Positions 1 through 7,744 are shown, numbered from the stretch's first letter. The stretch is DNA of 13,055 nucleotides from Russula earlei (GCA_025769875.1 JAGFNK010001206.1:1-13055); one strand, 5' to 3'. Numbers and translations are program-made. Notes: generated by a model not told the origin, from the letters alone.

Positions 1-1078
1 CGGCAAGACCCACCATGATAGCGCCAAATACACCATCGCGTGTAAAGGTCAGGTGCCTTAATTCCATTTGCTCTGGTAATATATAATATACCAAACCTGC
101 ACAGGCAATTGCGGTTAATATAATAGAACCCCAGTTGCCCATGTTCAATGCCCTCTGTACACTGCTGGTATTGATGCTGGCATTTTCGCTTATTCTTACA
201 AACAAAGTACTGATGATAGATAAGATAATACCGATACTCGCTATCAGCATAGGTAAGAGGATGGGAGCATAGCCGCCAAAATTGTCGTTAGAAATGGTTT
301 CCTGTCCCAATACCATGGTAGCCAATACAGTAGCTACATAACTGCCAAACAGGTCAGCGCCCATACCAGCCACATCGCCCACATTGTCGCCCACATTATC
401 TGCAATGGTAGCCGGGTTACGGGGATCATCCTCCGGTATGCCCGCTTCTACTTTACCTACCAGGTCAGCGCCCACATCAGCAGCCTTGGTATAAATACCA
501 CCGCCTACGCGGGCAAACAAAGCAATACTTTCTGCACCCAGGGAAAAACCGGTTAACACTTCTATAGTCTTCACCATCTCCTCGCTGTTAGCCGCAGCGC
601 CCGGAGCAAACAGGTGCTTGAGTACCAGGAACAGGCTTCCCAGGCCCAGTACTGCCAGGCCAGCCACACCCAGGCCCATTACGGAACCCCCGGTAAAAGA
701 TACTTTTAATGCCTTTGCTAAACTTGTTCTTGCCGCATTAGCCGTACGCACATTGGCCTTGGTAGCCACCTTCATTCCTATATAACCGGCCAATGCACTG
801 CTCACAGCGCCAATAATAAAAGCAATGGCAATGGTCCAGTCCGAATTAGGATTCCGGCTAGCCATAAAGCCCAATAACAAAGCCACTATCACAACAAAAT
901 AGGAGAGTATCTTCCATTCTGCTTTTAAGAAAGCCATAGCTCCCTCTGCTATATAAGTGCTTATTTCTTTCATGCGGTCATTACCGGCATCCTGTTTGTC
1001 AACCCATTTAAACTTAATAAGAGTGTATAGCAATCCAATAACACCCATAGCCGGAACGGCATAAAACAAGTTGTTCAT
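1..1078 (-). CDS. hppA: Membrane-bound ion-translocating pyrophosphatase, N-terminal 359 residues (C-terminus beyond window)
   Basis: This integral membrane enzyme hydrolyses cytoplasmic pyrophosphate and pumps H+ and/or Na+ outward. The sequence starts with ATG at 1078 (MNNLFYAVPAMG) and reads without a stop to the left edge, about half of the usual 650-800 residues. The diagnostic substrate-binding stretch is visible: GGGIYTKAADVGADLVGKVE at about residues 192-211, then PEDDPRNPA (215-223) and ADNVGDNVGD (226-235), whose Asp residues bind Mg-PPi. Several hydrophobic helices are evident (about 5-22, 57-73, 82-101, 135-155, 274-294, 317-334). The helix-6 segment reads ADLFGSYVAT, so the gating Glu found there in many family members is absent. 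An unusual Glu183 appears in helix 5 (GAESIALF). Ion specificity and K+ dependence cannot be decided because the C-terminal determinants are off the window. The gene is divergent from the GT87 gene across a 70-bp gap. Confidence 0.96.
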   Translation of the reverse strand, partial: MNNLFYAVPAMGVIGLLYTLIKFKWVDKQDAGNDRMKEISTYIAEGAMAFLKAEWKILSYFVVIVALLLGFMASRNPNSDWTIAIAFIIGAVSSALAGYIGMKVATKANVRTANAARTSLAKALKVSFTGGSVMGLGVAGLAVLGLGSLFLVLKHLFAPGAAANSEEMVKTIEVLTGFSLGAESIALFARVGGGIYTKAADVGADLVGKVEAGIPEDDPRNPATIADNVGDNVGDVAGMGADLFGSYVATVLATMVLGQETISNDNFGGYAPILLPMLIASIGIILSIISTLFVRISENASINTSSVQRALNMGNWGSIILTAIACAGLVYYILPEQMELRHLTFTRDGVFGAIMVGLA

Positions 1079-1148
1079 ACGCAAATGTTAGATGTTTAGA
1101 TGATAGAATAGAAATGAAAAGATATTACATTAACCTATATTATTCTTT

Positions 1149-2783
1149 TTGAGCCATAAGTTTTTTTCCCACTGGGAAAGAGCTACTTTTAGCAACGTGT
1201 ACAACAAGTATAAAATATACCTTCCCCTGGTTCCCATTGTTGTATTACTATCCTGGTTATTGGTACAGGCCATACCGGCCCCATATTCTGATTATGCGGG
1301 GTACTATTTTGGCAGCAAAGCCTTACTGCACGGAGACTATCATCATGTATACGATACCTTTTCACTCAACCTGCTGATAGAAGAACAGGGATATAAAAAC
1401 GTGTTTGTTTCTTATTCCCCCTTTCCGCCATTTACTTCATTGGTACTATGGCCATTCCTGTACCTGCCGCTGCAATGGTCTAAGTTGTTGTTCAATTCCT
1501 TTTCCTGTGTACTGTTTATCATTACACTATGGCGGAGCATCCGGTTCTTCTCCCTGCCCTCCTGGTGGATGGTAGTGGTACCGGTACTGTTCTTTGTACC
1601 CTTGCGCAGCAACATTCTTTTCGGGCAGGCCTACCTGTTATTGTTTGTGCTATTGCTGGAAGGATATATCGCCTATAAAAGAGGCAAAGTGCTGTTATCC
1701 TCTTTAATATGGGCCATTGCCATATTGTTTAAACTGTTTCCTGTACTCATTGTACTATTCCTGTTATTGAGAAAGAAATACCGGAACATCGCCTACCTCG
1801 CTGTAACGGGAAGCCTGCTGTTGTTATTATCCATTTGTATCAATGGCTTTGCCGCCTGGAAGTTTTACCTGCTGGAAATGTTTCCGCGTGCCGGCAATGG
1901 CGAGCTCAATAATAGTTTTGCTTACCAGTTCCAGTCTGTATGTATGTTGCTGCGCAGTGTTTTTGTATACGATGGCTTATTAAATCCCTCACCGTTGTCC
2001 GTTCAGCCGCATATAGCAATAGGATTGCTGGCTATATGGAAGGCATTTGTAATCACGGCCTGTGTTTGTGTAAGCCTGCAAAGAAAGGGCACCGACTTCG
2101 TTGTGTTTGCTATGTGGATCACTGCCAGTATGCTCATCTCACCTAATGGTAGTTCCTATTCGCTCATACTATTGCTATTGCCATTATTGGCAGTTCCGGC
2201 CATTACTATTGAACAGGGAAAAAGAGGGGGACTCATACTAGTAGTAATACTGGGATTATTATGGCTCATCAATATCATACCTGTATATAAACTGGGTAAC
2301 TTACCGGTGTTGCTTCGGTTCCCCAGGCTCTATGTGCTCATCCTGTTCTTCTGCCTGCTGCTGGTGGCCATGAAAATAAGGATGCACTATGGAATACTGG
2401 CACTGTTCATTGCCGTGTTTGTACTAACAGACCTGCGCAAGTTCTTACCAGATAAAGATACCAGCTCGTATGTGCTGGCAAAAGAAGAACATTTGTTGAT
2501 GTATGATTACCGGTTTATCAATGGCTTATTGGTATATTATTACAGGGATGGTATGGGCGATAGTGAAGCCGCTACTGGTTATGCAGTGTCAGGTTATACA
2601 ACCAATGGAGTGCGTTTGGTAAATAACCAGGTATATTATGATAATACACAACTAACCTTCACCAACGACTGGAAGAAGAAGCCCATGCTGGTGAACAATA
2701 ACTGTATATTCTATTTATCTGATAAGAACAGGGGTATCGGTTTCTATACATTACGTAAGATCATACTACCCTCCTCCAGGTAA
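1149..2783 (+). CDS. GT87 (DUF2029)-type polytopic membrane glycosyltransferase
   Basis: This 544-residue multi-spanning protein resembles polyprenyl-phosphate-sugar-dependent glycosyltransferases of the GT87/DUF2029 group. Those enzymes add mannose or similar sugars on the outer face of the cytoplasmic membrane. Visible signs are a first membrane helix at about 23-42, then the loop motif YSDYAGYYFGSKALLHG (46-62) with the conserved acidic residue Asp48, then the YSPFPPF loop (89-95). About ten further hydrophobic helices follow to about residue 430, with a LFKLFP motif near residue 196. The last ~110 residues are soluble and probably extracytoplasmic. The start is TTG at 1149: no ATG occurs in frame between the upstream stop at 1131 and the middle of the protein. 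A GTG at 1197 is an alternative start that would still keep the first helix. The 3' end overlaps the convergent GT9 gene by 40 bp. The family call is good; the donor and acceptor sugars are unknown. Confidence 0.82.
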   Translation: MSHKFFSHWERATFSNVYNKYKIYLPLVPIVVLLSWLLVQAIPAPYSDYAGYYFGSKALLHGDYHHVYDTFSLNLLIEEQGYKNVFVSYSPFPPFTSLVLWPFLYLPLQWSKLLFNSFSCVLFIITLWRSIRFFSLPSWWMVVVPVLFFVPLRSNILFGQAYLLLFVLLLEGYIAYKRGKVLLSSLIWAIAILFKLFPVLIVLFLLLRKKYRNIAYLAVTGSLLLLLSICINGFAAWKFYLLEMFPRAGNGELNNSFAYQFQSVCMLLRSVFVYDGLLNPSPLSVQPHIAIGLLAIWKAFVITACVCVSLQRKGTDFVVFAMWITASMLISPNGSSYSLILLLLPLLAVPAITIEQGKRGGLILVVILGLLWLINIIPVYKLGNLPVLLRFPRLYVLILFFCLLLVAMKIRMHYGILALFIAVFVLTDLRKFLPDKDTSSYVLAKEEHLLMYDYRFINGLLVYYYRDGMGDSEAATGYAVSGYTTNGVRLVNNQVYYDNTQLTFTNDWKKKPMLVNNNCIFYLSDKNRGIGFYTLRKIILPSSR

Positions 2784-3928
2784 TGCAAGAGTTCCCGGAT
2801 ACTGCCGGTTATATGTTGCAGGGCAATGTTTTTCATACAATGGTTATTACCGCCACAAGGCAGTTGTTCGTGATAGTGCACACAGGGAGAGCAGGCCACA
2901 GGCAGGTAACAATACAAATGTCTTTTTTCTTCTCCTCTTCGTATTTCCAGGTAATTATTGGGTTGTGTTGGTCCCCAAAGAGAAAGCGTAGGCAGCCCCA
3001 GCCTGCGTGCAATATGCAGGGGCGCACTATCAATAGTGATCATAAAAGCCGCTTTCTCCGCCATGAAATGATACCATGATTCAAAGTTCATCGTACCCGC
3101 GATATTAACGATCCGATGCCGGTGGTGATCCAGGTTGAAATACCGCACAATAAAAGTATCGATCTCTTCTTTATCCGCAGGAGTGCCTGATAAGGCTAGC
3201 TGGTAATGCGTACTTTCCAGCAACCACCGGCAAACAGCCGCAAAGGTTTCATCAGGCAGCTTACGCACCGGTGCCAGTCCGCTACAGGTATTATTGAGTA
3301 TGATAAAAGGCTTCTGGTATTCCTGCTCTCTCACCGGTACCGGTTGCCGGTATATGGTAGCAATGCCCGTAATGGCTTTTGCCATCTGCCGGTAATTGTC
3401 CTCCAGGAAACCAGTACGGTTAAACAATATATTATGGGTGTTCAGATGCTTACGGAACAATACTGGTGATAAATAAAATCCAAACCGGTTATTGGCCATG
3501 GTAAGCAGGCTGTATACAGTAGTAAGCTTGGAATATACTTCCAGGTCGGCCACCCACAAATGTTTCAGCTTCCAGGTATGTACCAGGTGTCGGAAAGCCT
3601 GTGCAAAAGTACGGAACAGGTTACCCGAAGGGATCGTCCATATCTCATCAAATAGTTCAAAGGGGGCTATGCCTGCGGCGATATTTGTATCTGTTAACAG
3701 GATCAGTTTTGTATCAGGCCATTGTTTGCGAATGGCTGCTATAGCGTCAGTGGCCAGTACCAGGCTGCCAAGCCCCAATAGTTTGATGAATAACAGGTGC
3801 TGTGGTGGTTCTTCCTGTGTATGGTTTCTCCGCAAAGTGATGCCCAATAAACGGGTTACAGGCAGTAACGCAGCGATCAACAGGTATCCTGCGTATTTAT
3901 CTATCTTCCTGTTGCGGGCTATGGCCAT
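2744..3928 (-). CDS. Glycosyltransferase family 9 (heptosyltransferase-like)
   Basis: This 394-residue protein of the GT9 / ADP-heptose:LPS heptosyltransferase family probably transfers a sugar onto a lipid-linked or LPS-core acceptor at the inner face of the membrane. The N-terminal Rossmann-like strand and loop read FIKLLGLGSLVLAT (about 47-60). The C-terminal nucleotide-sugar site contains ITIDSAPLHIARRLGLP followed by LSLWGPTQP, which is canonical for the family. A downstream cysteine cluster (CYLPVACSPC, then CGGNNHCM) is typical of Bacteroidota members. Residues 13-30 form an extra hydrophobic N-terminal segment. The GD pair normally found in the first loop is GS here (Ser55), which removes the Asp proposed as general base in WaaC. 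The start is ATG at 3928, only 5 bp after the exporter's stop, so the two genes are almost certainly co-transcribed. The exact substrate is unknown. Confidence 0.9.
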   Translation of the reverse strand: MAIARNRKIDKYAGYLLIAALLPVTRLLGITLRRNHTQEEPPQHLLFIKLLGLGSLVLATDAIAAIRKQWPDTKLILLTDTNIAAGIAPFELFDEIWTIPSGNLFRTFAQAFRHLVHTWKLKHLWVADLEVYSKLTTVYSLLTMANNRFGFYLSPVLFRKHLNTHNILFNRTGFLEDNYRQMAKAITGIATIYRQPVPVREQEYQKPFIILNNTCSGLAPVRKLPDETFAAVCRWLLESTHYQLALSGTPADKEEIDTFIVRYFNLDHHRHRIVNIAGTMNFESWYHFMAEKAAFMITIDSAPLHIARRLGLPTLSLWGPTQPNNYLEIRRGEEKRHLYCYLPVACSPCVHYHEQLPCGGNNHCMKNIALQHITGSIRELLHYLEEGSMILRNV

Positions 3929-3993
3929 TCTGGTTACTGGTTTCTGGTTACAAGTTCCTGGTTACCAGTAACCGGAAACGTGGAACCGGTAAC
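3928..3993. repeat. GGTTAC-rich degenerate repeat patch at the exporter/GT9 junction
   Basis: The block TTCTGGTTAC occurs at 3928-3937 and again at 3942-3951, a 14-bp period. A third copy follows as TTCCTGGTTAC at 3955-3965. The patch then turns into inverted copies: GGTTAC-CA-GTAACC (3960-3973) is a near-perfect palindrome, and AACCGGTAAC (3984-3993) follows. The patch covers the exporter's stop codon, encodes its last ~20 residues (TGSTFPVTGNQ and neighbours) and touches the GT9 start codon. It looks like a short dispersed repeat that grew into the gene end. Whether the same unit occurs elsewhere in the genome cannot be seen here. Confidence 0.6.
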
Positions 3994-5655
3994 TGCTTCT
4001 TCCGTTATTATCTTATTGCAAAAGGCAAGGCTTCTCTTATTATGGGTTACCAGTATCACCATCTTGCCGGCATTGGCCAGCTGCCTGCAATAAGTCAATA
4101 AGGTTGTTTCTGCTTTTTCATCCAGCTCGCTAAAAGGCTCATCCAATACCAACAGGTTGGCATTGGCATACAATGCTCTTGCAATCACAATCCGTTGCCG
4201 TTGGCCACCGCTGATGTTCCGGCCGTTCTCTGCAATTACATGTTGCAAACCTTCCGGCCACTGTGTTATGATATGGGTAAGCCCTGTTGCATCCAGTGCT
4301 TCCTGTAATCGTTGTTTATCATACTCTTCGGCCCCCAGTATAATATTGGCCAATACGGTATCGTGCAGGAGAAAAGGTTGCTGCTTAACATAAGCTACCT
4401 GCGCCCAGTATTGCTGACGTTGCCGGCTTGTAGTAACCTCGCTGTTAAAAAGGATCTCTCCCTGTGCCGGTTCCAAAAAACCCAGTAGCGTATTGATAAA
4501 AGTGGTTTTACCCATGCCGGATGGGGTGCTGATACCCAGCATATCCCCGGGTTGGATACTTAAGTACAGGCCGGATAATAACCCGTTTGAATGACGGGTA
4601 ATACCCAGGTTGCTGCAAACAATGCTTTGCAAAGGAGTAGTACGCTGGGTGGAAGAATGCGTAGCTCCTCCGCCTGTCAATAACCGGTCTATCGTGAATG
4701 CATGGGAGCGCACCTGTCCACTGATGTTCATGATCCTCGCTATGCCCGGGATGATCTTATAAGCTGCTGCCATAAAAGCGCCCAGGGTGATGATTTCCGC
4801 AGTGGCATGCGTGCCATCTGTTTGTGTGCCGGTGATCACCAATACCAATAGGCCAAATACGGCAAACACTTCCGTTAACCTTGCCGGTATGCCCTGTATG
4901 GCCTGTTGCTGGCTTTGGTGCATGTTCAGCGTATGCTGTGCCGTAATGTATTGTTGGCTGAAATATGCATTGCGGCGATAAATATTACTCTCTATAAAAC
5001 CACCTACGGCTTCATGCAAATGCTGCCACACTTTGGTCAGGCTTTGTTTTGTTTGCGCCCGCGCTGTTTCCAGTTTCCTGCGTGTTAGCCAGGCGGTGGT
5101 AAGCACCGGTGGCAATAAAACAATCAATAACAGGAAGAACAGGTGTGAATTAAACAACAGGATAGCAGTAATAGTGAACAGGATCAATATGGTTTCCGTG
5201 ATCACCTGCTGAATGCCTATCAACACATATTGACAGAACTCCAATGGTTGCAGGCTGATGGCCCGGATCTGTTCTGCAGAATCTTTGTTTACATAATCCA
5301 TATAGCTTCCCTGCAGGTAGGCAACTACATTGTTCCGGGAAATACGGGATGCTACGGAATATACAAAATGGTATTGCCCCCGGTTAACCAGGTAAGCCGC
5401 CATGTTTTTGATGATAAAAAGACCCAGGAAGATGCCCAGCAATAAAGAGGGTTGCAGGGTAAACAACTGTTCCGGCAGCCAGGGCAATTGCTGCGGTGTG
5501 ATGGAATGTGCATACAGGCTAAGGATATACAATAGCAAGGCCAGTGAAGCAATGTCTGCCAGGTTAATGATCACCGTAACAGCGATAAAGAACCAGAAAC
5601 GCTGTTTCTCCCTGGGCGTTAATACTGCGATGGATTGTACAATGATCTTTTTCAA
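3934..5655 (-). CDS. ABC exporter, fused membrane domain and ATPase (glycan/lipid flippase-like)
   Basis: This 573-residue half-transporter has a membrane domain at about 1-310 (helices near 20-48, 70-90, 150-185, 262-275 and 288-305) followed by an ATPase domain. The ATPase shows Walker A GISTPSGMGKTT (374-385), a Q-loop near 425 (YVKQQPF), the signature ISGGQRQR (481-488), Walker B LLVLDEP (501-507) and the switch His538 (VTHNK). All catalytic elements are therefore present. The layout matches exporters such as MsbA or PglK that flip lipid-linked sugars, and a GT9 gene follows 5 bp downstream, so glycolipid export is the best guess; a peptide or drug substrate is not excluded. The start is TTG at 5655, giving MKKIIVQSIAVLTPREK. 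The frame stays open upstream to 5755 but has no ATG. The last ~20 residues (from about 553) are encoded by a GGTTAC-rich repeat patch and look like an added tail. Confidence 0.93.
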   Translation of the reverse strand: MKKIIVQSIAVLTPREKQRFWFFIAVTVIINLADIASLALLLYILSLYAHSITPQQLPWLPEQLFTLQPSLLLGIFLGLFIIKNMAAYLVNRGQYHFVYSVASRISRNNVVAYLQGSYMDYVNKDSAEQIRAISLQPLEFCQYVLIGIQQVITETILILFTITAILLFNSHLFFLLLIVLLPPVLTTAWLTRRKLETARAQTKQSLTKVWQHLHEAVGGFIESNIYRRNAYFSQQYITAQHTLNMHQSQQQAIQGIPARLTEVFAVFGLLVLVITGTQTDGTHATAEIITLGAFMAAAYKIIPGIARIMNISGQVRSHAFTIDRLLTGGGATHSSTQRTTPLQSIVCSNLGITRHSNGLLSGLYLSIQPGDMLGISTPSGMGKTTFINTLLGFLEPAQGEILFNSEVTTSRQRQQYWAQVAYVKQQPFLLHDTVLANIILGAEEYDKQRLQEALDATGLTHIITQWPEGLQHVIAENGRNISGGQRQRIVIARALYANANLLVLDEPFSELDEKAETTLLTYCRQLANAGKMVILVTHNKRSLAFCNKIITEEAVTGSTFPVTGNQELVTRNQ

Positions 5656-6077
5656 GAAATAGATTTTCCGGTTTGTGTAGCGGGAGGCTTTCTTCTGATC
5701 AATACGAACCAGGGGAATGGAAGTTGCCTGGAAGGGGAATGTGAGCCGGATAATTCATTCATAACCGGGTAATAACCCATAGATAACCCATATCTCTATA
5801 AGTATGGGATATCTACGGGTTATCTATGGCTTATATATGGGTTATCTGACAATCAGGTGACAATCGGATACGATTCAAACCGGTAGCGTTTACGGTAAAA
5901 GCTTTACAAATCAGCCGGTAATACAACAGCTTTCGTGTATATTATCCGGGCGGCAGGTGGTTGTAATATATTTAGCTTACATTCGTTCGGTCTATCCTTT
6001 TGCAGGGTTACGTAAGCTTTTCGAACAGCCTCGCCTGCAATCACGCATACCAATCACTTTAAAGCACCCATGGGATT
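5656..6077. other. Divergent intergenic region between the ABC exporter and the rsb operon
   Basis: These 422 bp separate the leftward exporter unit from the rightward stressosome operon, so both promoters are expected here. No convincing coding sequence is seen. The main structure is the inverted-repeat block at 5773-5847. For the rightward operon the best -7-like element is TATATTTA at 5967-5974, seven of eight matches to the Bacteroidota TAnnTTTG consensus, but no clear TTG lies at the right distance upstream, so I do not call it a promoter. No good leftward promoter was recognised. Confidence 0.6.
5773..5847. repeat. Nested inverted repeats built on GGGTTATCTAT
   Basis: CCATAGATAACCC (5777-5789) is perfectly complementary to GGGTTATCTATGG (5817-5829), 13 bp per arm, and four more pairs follow outward after one mismatch. 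An alternative 13-bp perfect pairing joins AGATAACCCATAT (5781-5793) with ATATGGGTTATCT (5835-5847). Inside is a smaller hairpin, CCCATA (5787-5792) with TATGGG (5803-5808). The unit therefore occurs in both orientations, allowing mutually exclusive foldings. It could be a regulator-binding array, a mobile repeat remnant or a structured leader. It lies about 120 bp upstream of the exporter start and 230 bp upstream of rsbR. Confidence 0.8.
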
Positions 6078-6944
6078 ATGAAAACAGATGTAGCCAAACT
6101 GTTACAGAAAAAGAGAAAACAGGTATTAGAGTATTGGATGACTTTGCAACTTTCCAATGAAACACTTAGGGAAGACCTAATGAGTAATGAGGAGTTAAGA
6201 GAACAATCCAATGAATTGCTGGATGCCTTATTAAAAGCCATTTCCGATAAGAATCTGACAGATGCGGAAGCGCCTGAGTTTGAAGATGTAAAAGAGATTT
6301 TATCCGGCATTTCCATCTCCAGGGCCAAGCAGGGTTTCTCACCCAGGGAAACCGGTACTTATATCTTTAGCCTCAGGGATGCCTTTCAACAGGTATTACA
6401 GGAAGAGCTGAAAGATGATCTTGCTTCATTGTATCAATCTGCCATTACTATCAATAAACTGATCGACAGTTTGGGTGTGATCACCTTTGAAACATTTATT
6501 AAGGGAAGAGAAGAGGTCATTTTGCGACAAACAAGCGAGATCACCGAAATTTCTACCCCTGTTATCCGTGTATGGGACGGAATACTGGCGTTACCCATCA
6601 TTGGTACCCTGGATAGTTCCCGAACGCAGATAGTAATGGAAAACCTGTTACAGGAAATTGTTATTAGCGGAAGTACGATCGCCATCCTGGATATTTCCGG
6701 TGTGCCGGCTGTGGATTCTTTGGTAGCCCAGCATTTGATTAAAACCGTAGCGGCTACCAGGTTAATGGGAGCTGAGTGCATCATCAGCGGTATACGCCCT
6801 GAGATAGCACAAACGGTTGTTCACCTGGGGATAGACCTATCCAACATTGTTACAAAAGCAACCCTGGCAAGCGCTTTAAAATATGCATTTGCGATGCTGA
6901 AACTGGACGTTAAAAGAGTTCTAAAAGAAAAACCTGCTTTATAG
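6078..6944 (+). CDS. rsbR: RsbR-type stressosome co-antagonist (RsbRD-like N-domain + STAS)
   Basis: This 288-residue stressosome scaffold and sensor protein has an N-terminal helical half (about 1-150; LLQKKRKQVLEYW near 8-20) that resembles the RsbRD-type input domain. A C-terminal STAS domain (about 155-275) follows. The STAS core reads AILDISGVPAVDS (202-214) and then GAECIISGIRPEIAQT (231-246), which is strongly typical of RsbR proteins. Ser214, just after the conserved Asp213, and Thr246 are the likely sites phosphorylated by RsbT, by analogy with the family. In known systems RsbR and RsbS build a large cytoplasmic complex that holds RsbT until stress triggers release. The start is ATG at 6078; an upstream ATG at 6069 is in another frame and stops at once. 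Its stop codon abuts the rsbS ATG, indicating translational coupling. The signal sensed is unknown. Confidence 0.92.
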   Translation: MKTDVAKLLQKKRKQVLEYWMTLQLSNETLREDLMSNEELREQSNELLDALLKAISDKNLTDAEAPEFEDVKEILSGISISRAKQGFSPRETGTYIFSLRDAFQQVLQEELKDDLASLYQSAITINKLIDSLGVITFETFIKGREEVILRQTSEITEISTPVIRVWDGILALPIIGTLDSSRTQIVMENLLQEIVISGSTIAILDISGVPAVDSLVAQHLIKTVAATRLMGAECIISGIRPEIAQTVVHLGIDLSNIVTKATLASALKYAFAMLKLDVKRVLKEKPAL

Positions 6945-7351
6945 ATGATGGATCGCATACCAATTCTCCGTATGGGGAAATTTTTACTGGTTACCATACA
7001 GATAGATCTTTATGACAGGCTGGCTACCAACCTGGAATCAGATCTTGTACAAATGGTAAATACCACAGGCGCCAGGGGCGTATTGATAGATATTTCCGCT
7101 TTATCTATCGTTGATTCGTTTATGGGGAGAATATTGGGCAATATTGGCAGTATGTCCCATATTATGGATGCAGAAACGGTAGTAGTAGGCATGCAACCTG
7201 CTGTTGCCATCACTTTAATAGAGCTGGCCTTGAATTAAGGGGCGTACATACCGCATTAAACGTAGAAAAGGGCATGGAATTGCTATATACAAAGATTGGC
7301 CCGAATGATGATGAAGAAGAACTAAACGAAGATGAGGATAGTGCTGAATAA
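6945..7351 (+). pseudogene. rsbS: RsbS STAS protein, broken by a single-base frameshift near 7230
   Basis: This is a single STAS-domain scaffold of the stressosome. The open frame covers the first 97 residues: RIPILRMGKFLLVTIQIDL near the start, then GVLIDISALSIVDSF with Asp57 and the expected phospho-acceptor Ser58, and VVGMQPAVAITLIELAL. It then stops at 7236-7238. Immediately after, in the next frame from 7232, the expected family continuation resumes (ELRGVHTALNVEKGMELL) and runs 39 codons through an acidic tail to TAA at 7349-7351. One base is missing between 7230 and 7232; a TTGGAA shortened to TTGAA would explain it. The intact protein would be about 136 residues. No classical slippery heptamer lies at the site. 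It may be a true mutation or a sequence error. Two Met codons (6945, 6948) could start it. Confidence 0.88.
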
Positions 7352-7358
7352 GGATACC

Positions 7359-7744
7359 ATGCAGATTGAGAAAGAGCAGGACGTGGTACCCTTTCGTAAC
7401 CGTGTGAAGGAGTATGCAACAAAAATAGGGTTAAGTCTTGTTAACCAAACCAAACTGATTACCGCTGCCAGTGAACTGGTAAGAAACATGCTTAAATATG
7501 CAGGCGGTGGGTTGATTACCATTGAGGTGGTTAGCCAGGGGAGGATAACGGCATCAGGCTGGTATTTGAAGATAAAGGGCCCGGTATTAACGATATACCC
7601 CCTGGCCATGAAAGATGGTTATTCTACGGTAAAAGTCTTGGAATAGGGCTACCCGGCACCAAAAGGCTGGTAAATGAATTTGATATTAAAAGTACTATTG
7701 GAAAAGGAACTACGGTTTCTATAATCAAGTGGAAGAATGGTTAA
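7359..7744 (+). pseudogene. rsbT: RsbT-like serine kinase / ATPase, broken by three single-base indels
   Basis: This is the GHKL-fold switch kinase that phosphorylates RsbR and RsbS and is then released to activate a downstream partner. The start is ATG at 7359 (MQIEKEQDVVPFRNR), 7 nt after the repaired rsbS stop. The N-box is seen as ASELVRNMLKYAGGG. The reading frame then shifts three times. At about 7557-7559 one base is missing, and the ATP-lid segment LVFEDKGPGINDIP lies in the shifted frame. At the five-C run 7598-7602 one extra base returns to AMKDGYST. At about 7628-7630 a G is missing, after which LGIGLPGTKRLVNEFDIKS continues in the shifted frame to TAA at 7742-7744. Read literally, translation ends at 7646 after 95 residues from this start, with a scrambled ATP-binding loop and no G2 box. 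The full-length protein would be about 128 residues, the usual RsbT size. Confidence 0.88.

Noticed and set aside
1080..1148. Divergent promoters between hppA and the GT87 gene
   Set aside because: Only imperfect matches were found (for example TAACATTTG on the minus strand, with one extra base and almost at the start codon), so no site is called.
3492..3971. 159-codon plus-strand open frame opposite the GT9 gene
   Set aside because: It lies fully antisense to a well-supported glycosyltransferase and the exporter's end, has a Ser/Arg/Cys-rich composition, and matches no family I know.
5773..5847. CRISPR array or transcription terminator
   Set aside because: The copies lack uniform spacers, are in both orientations, and lie between divergent gene starts where no transcript should end.
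5991..6003. Promoter -7 element TATCCTTTTG upstream of rsbR
   Set aside because: The spacing inside the motif does not fit TAnnTTTG, and the nearest TTG is about 29 bp upstream, too far away.
7224..7240. Programmed -1 ribosomal frameshift in rsbS
   Set aside because: No X-XXY-YYZ slippery heptamer is present, and rsbT next door has three further unrelated indels in both directions. A programmed event does not explain the cluster.
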